This document shows positions 18,897-27,907 of a stretch of 36,308 nucleotides of DNA, in pieces (positions within the stretch are counted from its first letter, which is position 1; each line of letters starts with the position of its first letter). Position numbers and translations under genes: made by a program. Location: contig MNDR01000053.1 in NCBI GenBank assembly GCA_001915025.1, positions 1 through 36,308 of the forward strand, written 5' to 3'. The notes under the pieces are model-generated. The model was not told where the DNA came from. It ran no database searches and saw only the letters and a program-made list of their open reading frames with translations. The stretch comes from Gemmatimonadetes bacterium 13_2_20CM_2_65_7 (GTDB lineage: Bacteria; Gemmatimonadota; Gemmatimonadetes; Gemmatimonadales; GWC2-71-9).

Positions 18897-19720
18897 CAGT
18901 GCGCTCCTCCCTCCTTCACGAGCTCGAGCGGATCGATCGACTTCCCGTCGTGTCGAATCTCGAAGTGCAGGTGCGGCGCCGTTGACCGCCCTGTGTTTCC
19001 CGACAGACCGATGACTTGTCCTGCCTCAACGTGGTCGCCCTCGGCGGTGAGCAGCCGTGACGTGTGACCATACATCGTCTCATAACCGGACGGATGTTGC
19101 AAGAGGACAAAGAAGCCATAATCCGCGTCATACCCGGCCGCGGTGACGGTGCCGCCGCCGGATGCCCGTACCGGTGTCCCCGCAGGCACGGCGATATCGA
19201 TTCCGGGATGCGACTCATCGGGAACGCCTGTCCGCACCTGGCCCCGGGTGACAAATCCGGGAATCTCAAGCGGCCAGTGAGATGGGATGGATGCCCCACT
19301 CTCGTAGTGGTTCCGCAAACCCGGAAGTGCCGCTCGAATCGCGACCGCGCGCATCGTCGTTGGGGTGCCGTCGGTGCGCGCCCCCGCTACCGATCCGCCG
19401 CTCCGTGATACGGGCGGCGCTTTGACCCCCAACATCTGACGCAGCTCCTGGTAGTTTGCTTCCGCGCGATTCAACGCAGAGGCGAGCTGCTGCACTCGAC
19501 TGTTCTCGACCCGGAGACGCGACACCTCGCGCTCGAGCCCGGGCACGCGCGCGGCGCTGCGTGTGATCGGCCCAGCGAATGCGAAGAACAGAACGACCAG
19601 CACGGCGACGCCCATCGCGGCCCATTTCCCTGCCGCCAGGGCCAACCGTGAGATCCGATATTGCCGCGACTCGAGATCGCCGTCGGCATGGACGACAATC
19701 GTGACGCCCCGCGTGGTCAT
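18896..19720 (-). CDS. M23 family metallopeptidase with TM and coiled coil
   Basis: 'HPGIDIAVPAGTPVRASGGGTV', 'MYGHTSRL', 'GNTGRSTAPHLHFEI'; N-terminal TM and coiled coil. Confidence 0.92.
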   Translation of the reverse strand: MTTRGVTIVVHADGDLESRQYRISRLALAAGKWAAMGVAVLVVLFFAFAGPITRSAARVPGLEREVSRLRVENSRVQQLASALNRAEANYQELRQMLGVKAPPVSRSGGSVAGARTDGTPTTMRAVAIRAALPGLRNHYESGASIPSHWPLEIPGFVTRGQVRTGVPDESHPGIDIAVPAGTPVRASGGGTVTAAGYDADYGFFVLLQHPSGYETMYGHTSRLLTAEGDHVEAGQVIGLSGNTGRSTAPHLHFEIRHDGKSIDPLELVKEGGAH

Positions 19721-20601
19721 CCGTCGAAGGGCGCGCCGAGGATCAGTTCGAGAAGCCGGGCGAGATCTTCGTTCGAGTAGAAGGACAGGTGAATTTGTCC
19801 TTTGCCTTTCGCCCGTAAGGTGACACGCGCGTCGGTGCCGAGACGGCGCCGCAGCGCATCTTCGACGCGTCGCACTTCAGGGGCCGCTCCCATGCCGCGC
19901 TTCATGCGCGGCCGCCGCTCCGGTGCGCGCCCGCCACGCACACGGTCCTCGACCTCGCGGACCGAGAGTCCTTGCGCCACGGCTTCACGCGCCAGGTTCG
20001 TCACGACTCTGGGATCCTCGAGGGCAAGTAACGCGCGCGCGTGTCCAACGGAGAGGTGTCCTTCGTGCAGCATCTGCAGCACAACTTCGGGAAGCTTGAG
20101 GAGTCGGAGCGCATTGGCGACGGTCGAACGGTCGCGGCCCACGGCGTCGGCGACATCCTGCTGCGCCAGCTTGAATTCTGCGATCAGCCGCTCGTAGCCG
20201 CGCGCTTCATCAACTGGTGAGAGGTCGTCGCGTTGCAGGTTCTCGATCAGCGCGAGTGTCAGCAGCGTCCTGTCATCGGCGTCACGCTGCACCGCCGGGA
20301 TTCGCTCCCAGCCGAGCTGTTGGCAGGCCCGCAGTCGGCGCTCACCGGCGATCAGCTCATATCCCCCATTCGCTCGACGAACGACGACCGGCTGCAGTAG
20401 ACCAGCCTGCTTGATCGACGACACCAATTCCTCGAGCGCCGCTGGATCAACTGTCTTCCGGGGTTGGAAAGGGTTCGGCTTGATGTCCTGAATGCGAAGC
20501 TCGACGAGGCTCCCTTCGCGCTCCGCTTCCTCACGCGTCGGCCCTAAGAGAGCCTCGAGCCCCCGGCCCAGGCGACGTCTTCCTGCGGCGGTTTCCCTCA
20601 T
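19717..20601 (-). CDS. parB: chromosome partitioning protein ParB
   Basis: '[10 protein letters not shown]', '[21 protein letters not shown]', '[22 protein letters not shown]', '[22 protein letters not shown]'. Confidence 0.95.
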   Translation of the reverse strand: MRETAAGRRRLGRGLEALLGPTREEAEREGSLVELRIQDIKPNPFQPRKTVDPAALEELVSSIKQAGLLQPVVVRRANGGYELIAGERRLRACQQLGWERIPAVQRDADDRTLLTLALIENLQRDDLSPVDEARGYERLIAEFKLAQQDVADAVGRDRSTVANALRLLKLPEVVLQMLHEGHLSVGHARALLALEDPRVVTNLAREAVAQGLSVREVEDRVRGGRAPERRPRMKRGMGAAPEVRRVEDALRRRLGTDARVTLRAKGKGQIHLSFYSNEDLARLLELILGAPFDG

Positions 20602-21425
20602 GCGGGCACCTCCGGCAGCGGTTCAATTGCGGGGAGGCTGGGCGAGGGCGGCGCGCTCTGCTCGACGCGGCGAATCAGCTCTTGCGCGACGGCCAGATAA
20701 CTCTTCGCCCCCACCGATTGCACGTCGTACAGTATGATCGGCTTTCCGAAGCTCGGCGCTTCGGCCAGCCGCACGTTTCTCGGGATCGTGACACTGAACA
20801 TGCGGCCGCCGAAGTATTCCTTCGCTTCTTCGGCGACCTGCTTCGAGAGGTTCAGTCTCGCGTCGTACATCGTCAGCAGCACACCCTCGATCGCGAGCGC
20901 CGGATTGAAATTCCGCTGCACCAGCTTCACGGTATTGAGAAGCTGAGAGAGCCCTTCGAGCGCGTAGTACTCGCACTGGATCGGGATGATGACGCTGTCA
21001 GCGGCCGTCAGCATGTTGAGCGTGAGCAGCCCAAGTGACGGTGGGCAGTCGATGATGACGTAGCCGTAGTCTTCGCGCACCTCGCGCAGCGCCTCACGCA
21101 TGCGGGTCTCACGCGAACGCAGATTGACCAGCTCCAACTCGGCGCCGACGAGGTCCTGGGTCGCGGGGACGACGTCGAGATACGGAAAGTGGACGTGGGG
21201 GAATCGCGATTGTGCGAGCGCGGCGCCATCGATGAGCGACTCGTAGAGCGAGTGGCGAATGCGATCGCGCTCGATGCCGACGCCGCTCGTCGAATTGCCT
21301 TGCGGATCCGCATCGATGAGCAGCGTTTTCCGCTCAGCGGTCGCGAGGGAGGCCGCGAGGTTCACAGCGGTCGTCGTTTTGCCGACGCCGCCCTTTTGGT
21401 TCGCGATGGCGATTACACGAGGCAT
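20598..21425 (-). CDS. parA: chromosome partitioning ATPase ParA/Soj
   Basis: '[24 protein letters not shown]', '[16 protein letters not shown]', '[18 protein letters not shown]'. Confidence 0.96.
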   Translation of the reverse strand: MPRVIAIANQKGGVGKTTTAVNLAASLATAERKTLLIDADPQGNSTSGVGIERDRIRHSLYESLIDGAALAQSRFPHVHFPYLDVVPATQDLVGAELELVNLRSRETRMREALREVREDYGYVIIDCPPSLGLLTLNMLTAADSVIIPIQCEYYALEGLSQLLNTVKLVQRNFNPALAIEGVLLTMYDARLNLSKQVAEEAKEYFGGRMFSVTIPRNVRLAEAPSFGKPIILYDVQSVGAKSYLAVAQELIRRVEQSAPPSPSLPAIEPLPEVPA

Positions 21426-21490
21426 GTCTATGTTATTGTATTACAAGCGTTTATATAACTCGAGAATTGCGCGAGGTCCCAATATACGCT

Positions 21491-21506
21491 CGTTTCACGT
21501 GAAACG
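21491..21506. promoter_or_regulatory. parS: parS-like centromere site 1
   Basis: CGTTTCACGTGAAACG: 14-bp core GTTTCACGTGAAAC identical to the Bacillus-type parS core. Confidence 0.9.
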
Positions 21507-21516
21507 AAAGAGCCTA

Positions 21517-21532
21517 AGTTTCACGTGAAACA
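21517..21532. promoter_or_regulatory. parS: parS-like centromere site 2
   Basis: AGTTTCACGTGAAACA: same 14-bp core, 26 bp centre-to-centre from site 1. Confidence 0.92.
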
Positions 21533-21547
21533 GCAACATTCCAGTGC

Positions 21548-23419
21548 TTACGCCACACGCCGGCGCCAGCGCGTCGTCTCGAGAACGAGGTTGTGAAGGT
21601 CGCTCGGCGTCACGCCAGGTACGCGGGCCGCCTGCGCAAGTGACGTTGGGCGCACGCGGTCGAGTTTCTGGCGCGCCTCCGTCGCCAGCGTCCGCAGTTC
21701 GAGGTAGGGCAGGTCAGCCGGCAGCGCGAACGATGCCAGCTCGGCCAGTCGCTCCGCCGCATCCCGCTCGCGCGCGAGATAGCCGTCGTATTTGATCTCG
21801 ATTTCCGCGGCGAGTACGGCCTCTGGAGGTACAGCGCCCGCCGCTCCGACGGCCGCGAGCAATGCACCGAGTGCCACTCCGGGACGCTTCGCCACGGTAG
21901 CGATCCGCTCCGATTCCTTCAGCGTCGTTCCACTTGCCGCCAGCGCCCGCGAGGCCTGCTCGGGCGTAATCGATGTCTCTCGAGCCAATTCCATAATTGA
22001 GACTTCAGTCTCGAGACGCTGCTCTGCTGCCCGCAGCTCGACTGCACTCAACAGGCCGAGTCGCTCTGCGAGCGGGAGCAGCCGACGCAGGGCGTTGTCT
22101 TGGCGCAGCAGGAGTCGGAACTCGGAGCGCGAGGTGAACAAGCGGTAGGGCTCATCGACTCCACGGGTCACCAGATCGTCTACGAGAACCCCGATATACG
22201 CGTCATCGCGACCGAGCACCACCGGCTCGGCGCCCCGGATCCGGCGCACGGCATTGATGCCCGCGACGACACCCTGGCCGGCAGCCTCTTCGTAGCCGGT
22301 CGTGCCGTTTATCTGCCCCGCAAAGAACAGATGCTCCACGGCCTTCACCTCGAGCCACGGCGTGAGCTGCGTCGGCGGATAGTAGTCGTATTCGATCGCG
22401 TACCCGGGTCGCGTCATCTTCGCGTGCTCGAGACCGGGGACCGCGTGCAGAAATTCGAGCTGGACCGCAACCGGCAGGGAAGTGGAGAGGCCATTCACAT
22501 ACAGCTCGGTCGTGTCGAGGCCCTCGGGCTCGAGGAAAATCTGATGCCGCGGCGCGGCCGGGAACTTCACGATCTTGTCCTCGACGGACGGACAATAGCG
22601 TGGGCCTCGTCCGCTGATCGCGCCGCCGTAGAGTGCCGACTCATGGAGGTGCTGCTGGATAATTTCCTTTACTGCTGCGCCGGCCCACGTAATCCAGCAT
22701 GGAAGTTGACGGGGCCGCTCGACACACTCGTGGAATGAGAAACGAAACTCGTCGCCGTCTCCATCCTGGCGCTCAACTTTGTCCCAATTGACCGATCGGC
22801 CATCCACTCGCGGCGGAGTTCCGGTTTTGAAACGTGCGACTGTAAGTCCAATATTTTCAATGACTTGCGCCATATGCACCGAAGGCACATCGCCCGCGCG
22901 CCCGGCAGGAATTTGCGTATCAGTGCCGAGGTGAATGCGGCCACGAAGGAACGTCCCGGCTGTGATGATGACAGCGCGAGCGCTAAACCGACGGCCGTCG
23001 CCCGTCTCGACTCCCGTGATCCGCGTACCCCGTTCGTCGAAGAGCAGATTTGTGACCATGCCCTGCGTGAGCTCGAGCTGGGGGAATTGCTCAAGCAGGT
23101 GGCGGACGCCACGGCGATAGAGCGTGCGATCGCACTGAGCGCGCGGAGCCCACACAGCGGGGCCCTTTGAGCGATTCAGCATGCGGAACTGGATCGTGGC
23201 GCGATCGGCGGCGCGGCCCATGACGCCGCCCAGGGCATCGACTTCGCGGACGACGGTACCCTTCGCGATCCCGCCGATGGCCGGGTTGCAGCTCATCTGA
23301 CCGATCGTGTCCATGACAGAGGTCAGAAGCAGAGTCGTGGCGCCGAGTCGCGCGGACATAGCCGCGGCCTCGGTACCGGCGTGACCACCACCGACGACGA
23401 TGACGTCATAGTCGGGCAT
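21548..23419 (-). CDS. mnmG: tRNA uridine-5-carboxymethylaminomethyl(34) synthesis enzyme MnmG
   Basis: 'DVIVVGGGHAGTEAAAMSARLGATTLLLT', 'MSCNPAIGGIAKGTVVREVDALGG', 'RPGYAIEYDYYPPTQL'. Confidence 0.97.
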   Translation of the reverse strand: MPDYDVIVVGGGHAGTEAAAMSARLGATTLLLTSVMDTIGQMSCNPAIGGIAKGTVVREVDALGGVMGRAADRATIQFRMLNRSKGPAVWAPRAQCDRTLYRRGVRHLLEQFPQLELTQGMVTNLLFDERGTRITGVETGDGRRFSARAVIITAGTFLRGRIHLGTDTQIPAGRAGDVPSVHMAQVIENIGLTVARFKTGTPPRVDGRSVNWDKVERQDGDGDEFRFSFHECVERPRQLPCWITWAGAAVKEIIQQHLHESALYGGAISGRGPRYCPSVEDKIVKFPAAPRHQIFLEPEGLDTTELYVNGLSTSLPVAVQLEFLHAVPGLEHAKMTRPGYAIEYDYYPPTQLTPWLEVKAVEHLFFAGQINGTTGYEEAAGQGVVAGINAVRRIRGAEPVVLGRDDAYIGVLVDDLVTRGVDEPYRLFTSRSEFRLLLRQDNALRRLLPLAERLGLLSAVELRAAEQRLETEVSIMELARETSITPEQASRALAASGTTLKESERIATVAKRPGVALGALLAAVGAAGAVPPEAVLAAEIEIKYDGYLARERDAAERLAELASFALPADLPYLELRTLATEARQKLDRVRPTSLAQAARVPGVTPSDLHNLVLETTRWRRRVA

Positions 23420-23482
23420 GGCGAGAAACTACTAAGCGAGGACCTGCAAGGGCTAGGCTACAGACGCAGCCGCGGGCAACAG

Positions 23483-23965
23483 TCAGCGGGGTTTGGGACG
23501 ATCTGCCGCCAGGCTAATTTTCCGAAGCAACCCGAACAACGTCTTGCTTGTCTCGGTCGCGAGCGCCTCAAGCCGCCCGTACTCAGCTGGTCGCAGGTAG
23601 CCGATGTCGCGAGCCATGGTGAGAGCTGTCTGTACTTCGGCGAGTGATCCCCACGCGGTGTCGAGAAACTTTCGATAGTCTCGGGTGCCTTTGCGTGTCG
23701 AACCTTCGGCGATGTTCAGCGGGACGCTATAGGATGCCCTGCGAAGCTGATCGGCGAGTCGCTCTTGCTCGAAGTCAGGAAACCGCTGGGCCGCCTTCGA
23801 GCATTCGACGGCAAGCCTTTCGGCATGTTGCCACGCCTTTAGTGTGTGGTGGTGTTCGGCACCCCAAGAGCATAAACGCAACCACACAAATCCTTGAATC
23901 ATTTCAGCTCGTCCCGAACCCTTTTCACTCAGAACCGCGGTGCGTCTCCAGCCTAGCTTTTGCAT
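23483..23965 (-). CDS. four-helix bundle protein (23S rRNA-intervening-sequence-type/bAvd-like)
   Basis: 'LKAWQHAERLAVECSKAAQRFPDFEQERLADQLRRASYSVPLNIAEGSTRKGTRDYRKFLDTAWGSLAEVQT'. Start uncertain (23965 or 23902). Confidence 0.85.
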   Translation of the reverse strand: MQKLGWRRTAVLSEKGSGRAEMIQGFVWLRLCSWGAEHHHTLKAWQHAERLAVECSKAAQRFPDFEQERLADQLRRASYSVPLNIAEGSTRKGTRDYRKFLDTAWGSLAEVQTALTMARDIGYLRPAEYGRLEALATETSKTLFGLLRKISLAADRPKPR

Positions 23966-23979
23966 GTCCTCAGTGGTTG

Positions 23980-25236
23980 TCAGGCCCTGACCCACCTTAC
24001 TAGTTCTTTCATCGTCGGCCGTTTCCCCGTCATCAGTATCCCAACTCTGTAAATCCTCGCGGCGACCCATGTAATTGCCACAATCCCGATCAGCAGCATC
24101 GCCAGCGATGCTCCTAATTCGCCGACTCCCATGCTCCCTGCAGTCCAGCGGACTGGCGTCGCGATCGGTGACGTAAACGGCACAATGGACAGCGTTCGCG
24201 CGAATGTCGAGCTGGGATCGTTCGTGAGTCCGATGATCGAGAAATACGAGATCATCAGCAAGTACGTCACGGGCTGCTGTGCCTGGCGCGCCTCCTGCTC
24301 ATTACTGGACATCGCCCCGACCGCCGCGAACATCGCCGAGTAGAGGAGGAATCCGCCGAGGAAGAACGCCATGAAAACAACGAGCGTCGCAAAGGGGATG
24401 TGCGGCAGCTTCATGCCTGCGGCGGCAGAAGCATCTGCGCCCAGGGCACGGGCAATGGGTACGCGCAGGCTGATAAGCAGTCGCGCGGAGACGCCCCAGA
24501 TGAGGAACTGGAAGAAGGACACCGCGCCCGCTCCGGCGACCTTCCCAAGCATCAATTGAAACGGCCGCAGCGACGATACGAGCACTTCGATAACCCGTGT
24601 GGTCTTCTCCTCCAACCCCGAGCTCATGACGTTCACACCGTACAGCAGGATCGCCATGAACAGCAGGACCGCCATTACGTACGCGAGGATGAACGATTCG
24701 CCCGCGCTCTCCTTGGTCGTCTTCCCCCTCGCGATCTTCGTCTGGTCGAGCGTGATCCTGATGCCCTGCGCCCAATCCACGACGGCGGGATTCACGCCTC
24801 TGGTCTCGAGCCTCACCTTCACCGCCACCTTGTTGAGTGCCCGCTCCAGCCCTTCAACCGTCTGAAGTGACAAGTTCGAAGCTCGGTATTCAGCCTTGCC
24901 GGTCTCAGTCAGATCATTCGAAATGATCAGGAAACCGTTCAACTGCTTGGCTTCCACGAGAGAGGTCAGCGAATCGATGACACGCGGACCGGCAGGCACA
25001 CGCGTCACCCGGAAGTTTGGGCTCGCCGCCAACGCCTCGGTGACCCGCCGTCCAAACGCCGAGGTGGTGCTGTCTACGACGGCGATATCCCGCACTCCGC
25101 CGCCCACGGACTGCATGATTTGGTAGACGATGACGCCGCCGAAGAGGACCGGCCCCAGGATCGCCGAGATCCAAAACCACCTGGTGCGCACGCGCTCCAC
25201 GAATTCGCGCCGGATGACAGCCCAGACCTTATGCAC
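23980..25236 (-). CDS. ABC transporter permease (NatB-like, ABC-2 type)
   Basis: GTG start at 25236: VHKVWAVIRREFVERVRTRWFWISAILGPVLFG; 'VNVMSSGLEEKTTRVIEVLVSSLRPFQLMLGKV'. Confidence 0.88.
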   Translation of the reverse strand: MHKVWAVIRREFVERVRTRWFWISAILGPVLFGGVIVYQIMQSVGGGVRDIAVVDSTTSAFGRRVTEALAASPNFRVTRVPAGPRVIDSLTSLVEAKQLNGFLIISNDLTETGKAEYRASNLSLQTVEGLERALNKVAVKVRLETRGVNPAVVDWAQGIRITLDQTKIARGKTTKESAGESFILAYVMAVLLFMAILLYGVNVMSSGLEEKTTRVIEVLVSSLRPFQLMLGKVAGAGAVSFFQFLIWGVSARLLISLRVPIARALGADASAAAGMKLPHIPFATLVVFMAFFLGGFLLYSAMFAAVGAMSSNEQEARQAQQPVTYLLMISYFSIIGLTNDPSSTFARTLSIVPFTSPIATPVRWTAGSMGVGELGASLAMLLIGIVAITWVAARIYRVGILMTGKRPTMKELVRWVRA

Positions 25237-26203
25237 CGGCGCCAACTCCTGCCGCTGTCGTGGCCGGAATGGCGGCTGCCGTCGCCGCCTCCGGACCCAC
25301 GAGGTCGACGAAAATCTTGTGAAGGGAAGGGCTCGCCAGCTCAAACCGCGCCAGACGCGCTCCTGACTCGACCAGCCCGCGCAGGATCTCCTGGGGGTCG
25401 GCGCCATTCGTCAGCTCGAGCTCGGCCTGCTGGCCGAAATCCTGAATCTTTGCCACGAGCCGGCGGTCAGAGAAAATTCGTTGCGCTGCGCCCTGGCTGC
25501 CGTCGAACGCAACGATCAGGTGCTGGCCCCCATGCGTGCGTTTCACCTCGGCCAGCGTGCCATCGATGAGCTTCTTGCCACGCGCGATGATGCACAGCCG
25601 ATCGCACAACTGCTCGGCATGCTCCATGATGTGCGTGGAGAAAAGCACGGTCTTGCCACGCCGGCGGTAATCGACCACGGTATCGCGCAGCACCTGCGAA
25701 TTCACAGGATCGAGACCGGAGAACGGCTCGTCGAGAATCACGAGCTCAGGGTCATGCAAAATCGTCGAAATGAACTGCACCTTCTGCTGCATGCCCTTGG
25801 AGAGATCGGACACTTTGCGCAGACGCCAGTCGATGAGACCCAGGCGCTCCAACCAGTCGAGCGCCTTGATGCGCGCCGCTCTCCGCGACATGCCCTTCGC
25901 CTCGGCGAGAAACACCAGGACGTCGACGACGCGCATGCGGGGGTAGAGCCCGCGCTCCTCGGGCAGGTATCCAATCCGCGCCGAATGCGTGCGCCCGCCA
26001 CCCACCTGACCAAACAGGCGCACCGAGCCCTCATCGGGCTCGTAGATGTCCATGATCATGCGCAACGTGGTTGTCTTGCCGGCGCCATTCGGTCCGAGCA
26101 AACCGTAGATGATGCCCGATGGCACGCTCAGTGAGAGAGCGTTGACGGCGGTGTGACCAGCGAAGCGTTTGGTAGCGCGATCGACGACGACGGGTTCTGA
26201 CAT
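25229..26203 (-). CDS. ABC transporter ATP-binding protein (NatA-like)
   Basis: Walker A GPNGAGKTT, signature 'LSKGMQQKVQ', Walker B 'LVILDEPFSGLDP'. Confidence 0.94.
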   Translation of the reverse strand: MSEPVVVDRATKRFAGHTAVNALSLSVPSGIIYGLLGPNGAGKTTTLRMIMDIYEPDEGSVRLFGQVGGGRTHSARIGYLPEERGLYPRMRVVDVLVFLAEAKGMSRRAARIKALDWLERLGLIDWRLRKVSDLSKGMQQKVQFISTILHDPELVILDEPFSGLDPVNSQVLRDTVVDYRRRGKTVLFSTHIMEHAEQLCDRLCIIARGKKLIDGTLAEVKRTHGGQHLIVAFDGSQGAAQRIFSDRRLVAKIQDFGQQAELELTNGADPQEILRGLVESGARLARFELASPSLHKIFVDLVGPEAATAAAIPATTAAGVGAGA

Positions 26204-26234
26204 GCCCCGAAGCTACAGGGGGAGAGTGAAAAGG

Positions 26235-27461
26235 TTAAGCCGGTACGCCGAAAAGCTCGCCAGCTTTCCGTAACGCGCTGACGAGCGCGTCGATGTCGTC
26301 CACGTCGTTATAGATGTAAAAGGACGCCCGCGCAGTCGCCGCGACACCCAGTCTGCGCATCAGCGGCTGTGTGCAATGATGACCCGCACGAATGCAGACC
26401 CCGTCGCGATCGAGGATCGTCGCCAAATCGTGTGGATGAATGTCGCCGTACGTGAATGGAACGACGCCGGCCCGATGGTCGCGTGGTCCGTAGATGGTCA
26501 CGCTCTCGATCTGCGTGAGCCGCTCAATGGCGACCCGCGCAAGCGCTGACTCGTGCTCGGCAACACGGTCCATCCCCAGCTGCTCCAGGTAAGCGATCGC
26601 AGCACCTAGGCCCACCGCCGCTTCGACGTTCGGCGTCCCACCCTCGAACTTGTGCGGGATCTTGTTCCAGGTCGCGTGGTCGTCCCAGACCCGCTCGATC
26701 ATTTCGCCACCGCCATGGTAGGGCGGCATCGCCTCGAGCAGCGCCGGTTTCGCGATCAAGGCACCGCTGCCCATCGGCGCGAGCATCTTGTGGCCCGAGA
26801 ACGCGAAGAAGTCGCAGTCAATCGCCTGCACATCGACGCGGAGATGCGGGGCCGCCTGCGCTCCGTCGACGACCGCGACCGCGCCCGCGGCATGCGCCAA
26901 CCTCGTGAGCTGCGCGACCGGATTCACCGTCCCGAGCGAATTCGAAACGTAGGGGAAGGCCACGATCTTGGGTTTGGACTCGAGGGCCCGACCGAAGTCC
27001 GACAGATCGATGCGCCCATCCTCCGTGATCTCGACCATCCGCAGCGTGGCGCCTTTTTCCTGACACAGGATCTGCCACGGCACGATGTTCGAGTGATGGT
27101 CCATGGCGGTGACCACCACCCGGTCACCAGGCTGCACGTTGGTCCGGCCCCATGAGGAGGCCACCAGATTGATCGACTCCGTGGTGCCGCGCGTGAAAAC
27201 GACGGCTTCGCGGGCCCACGCGTTCACGAAGCCGGCGACGGCGGTGCGCCCGGCTTCGTACGCTTCGGTGGCCTCAACGGCCAGCGTGTAGGCGCCGCGA
27301 TGCACGTTCGCATTGTGGAAGTGGTAGTAGTGCTGAATCGCGTCGAGCACCTTGCGGGGCTTCTGGCTCGTCGCGGCATTGTCCAGGTAGACCAGGCGCT
27401 TGCCGTTCTCTTCTCGCGCGAGAATCGGGAAGTCGGCGCGTACGCTCACGGTATCGAGCAT
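26235..27461 (-). CDS. sufS: SufS-type cysteine desulfurase
   Basis: 'YLDNAATSQKPRKVLDAI', 'NVHRGAYTLA', 'FSGHKMLAPMGSGALI', 'IRAGHHCTQPLMRRLGV'. Confidence 0.95.
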   Translation of the reverse strand: MLDTVSVRADFPILAREENGKRLVYLDNAATSQKPRKVLDAIQHYYHFHNANVHRGAYTLAVEATEAYEAGRTAVAGFVNAWAREAVVFTRGTTESINLVASSWGRTNVQPGDRVVVTAMDHHSNIVPWQILCQEKGATLRMVEITEDGRIDLSDFGRALESKPKIVAFPYVSNSLGTVNPVAQLTRLAHAAGAVAVVDGAQAAPHLRVDVQAIDCDFFAFSGHKMLAPMGSGALIAKPALLEAMPPYHGGGEMIERVWDDHATWNKIPHKFEGGTPNVEAAVGLGAAIAYLEQLGMDRVAEHESALARVAIERLTQIESVTIYGPRDHRAGVVPFTYGDIHPHDLATILDRDGVCIRAGHHCTQPLMRRLGVAATARASFYIYNDVDDIDALVSALRKAGELFGVPA

Positions 27462-27907
27462 CAGTCGCTCGGCGACTCAGTGGTCACGGGCTCGCCGATC
27501 TTCTCGAGCGCGGCACGCAGCGCGTGCCATGACAGATTGGCGCATTTCACGCGTGCCGGAAACGCTCTCACACCGGCGAAGGCCGCCAACTTTCCCGGAG
27601 CATTCGGGCCACCGGTGAGCATCGCATGGAAAGCGCGAAACAGCTCGTTCGCTTCCGCGGTCGTCTTGCCGTGAACCGCGGCGGTCATCAGTGAGGCGGC
27701 CGCTTTGCTGATCGCGCATCCCGATCCCTGAAATCCGACGTCCTGGATGACGCCGTCCTCGACACGCACATCCAGACTGATGCGATCGCCGCACAGCGGA
27801 TTGTAGCCCTCGGCGTGCCGGTTCGCCCCCGGGACCGTTCGAAAATTGCGCGGGTTGCGGTTGTGGTCGAGGATGACCTGCTGATACAGCTCGCCCAGGT
27901 CCGTCAT
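27461..27907 (-). CDS. sufU: SufU iron-sulfur scaffold/sulfur acceptor
   Basis: MTDLGELYQQVILDHNRNPRNF; conserved Cys in NPLCGD, GSGCAIS and VKCANLSWHAL. Confidence 0.95.
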   Translation of the reverse strand: MTDLGELYQQVILDHNRNPRNFRTVPGANRHAEGYNPLCGDRISLDVRVEDGVIQDVGFQGSGCAISKAAASLMTAAVHGKTTAEANELFRAFHAMLTGGPNAPGKLAAFAGVRAFPARVKCANLSWHALRAALEKIGEPVTTESPSD

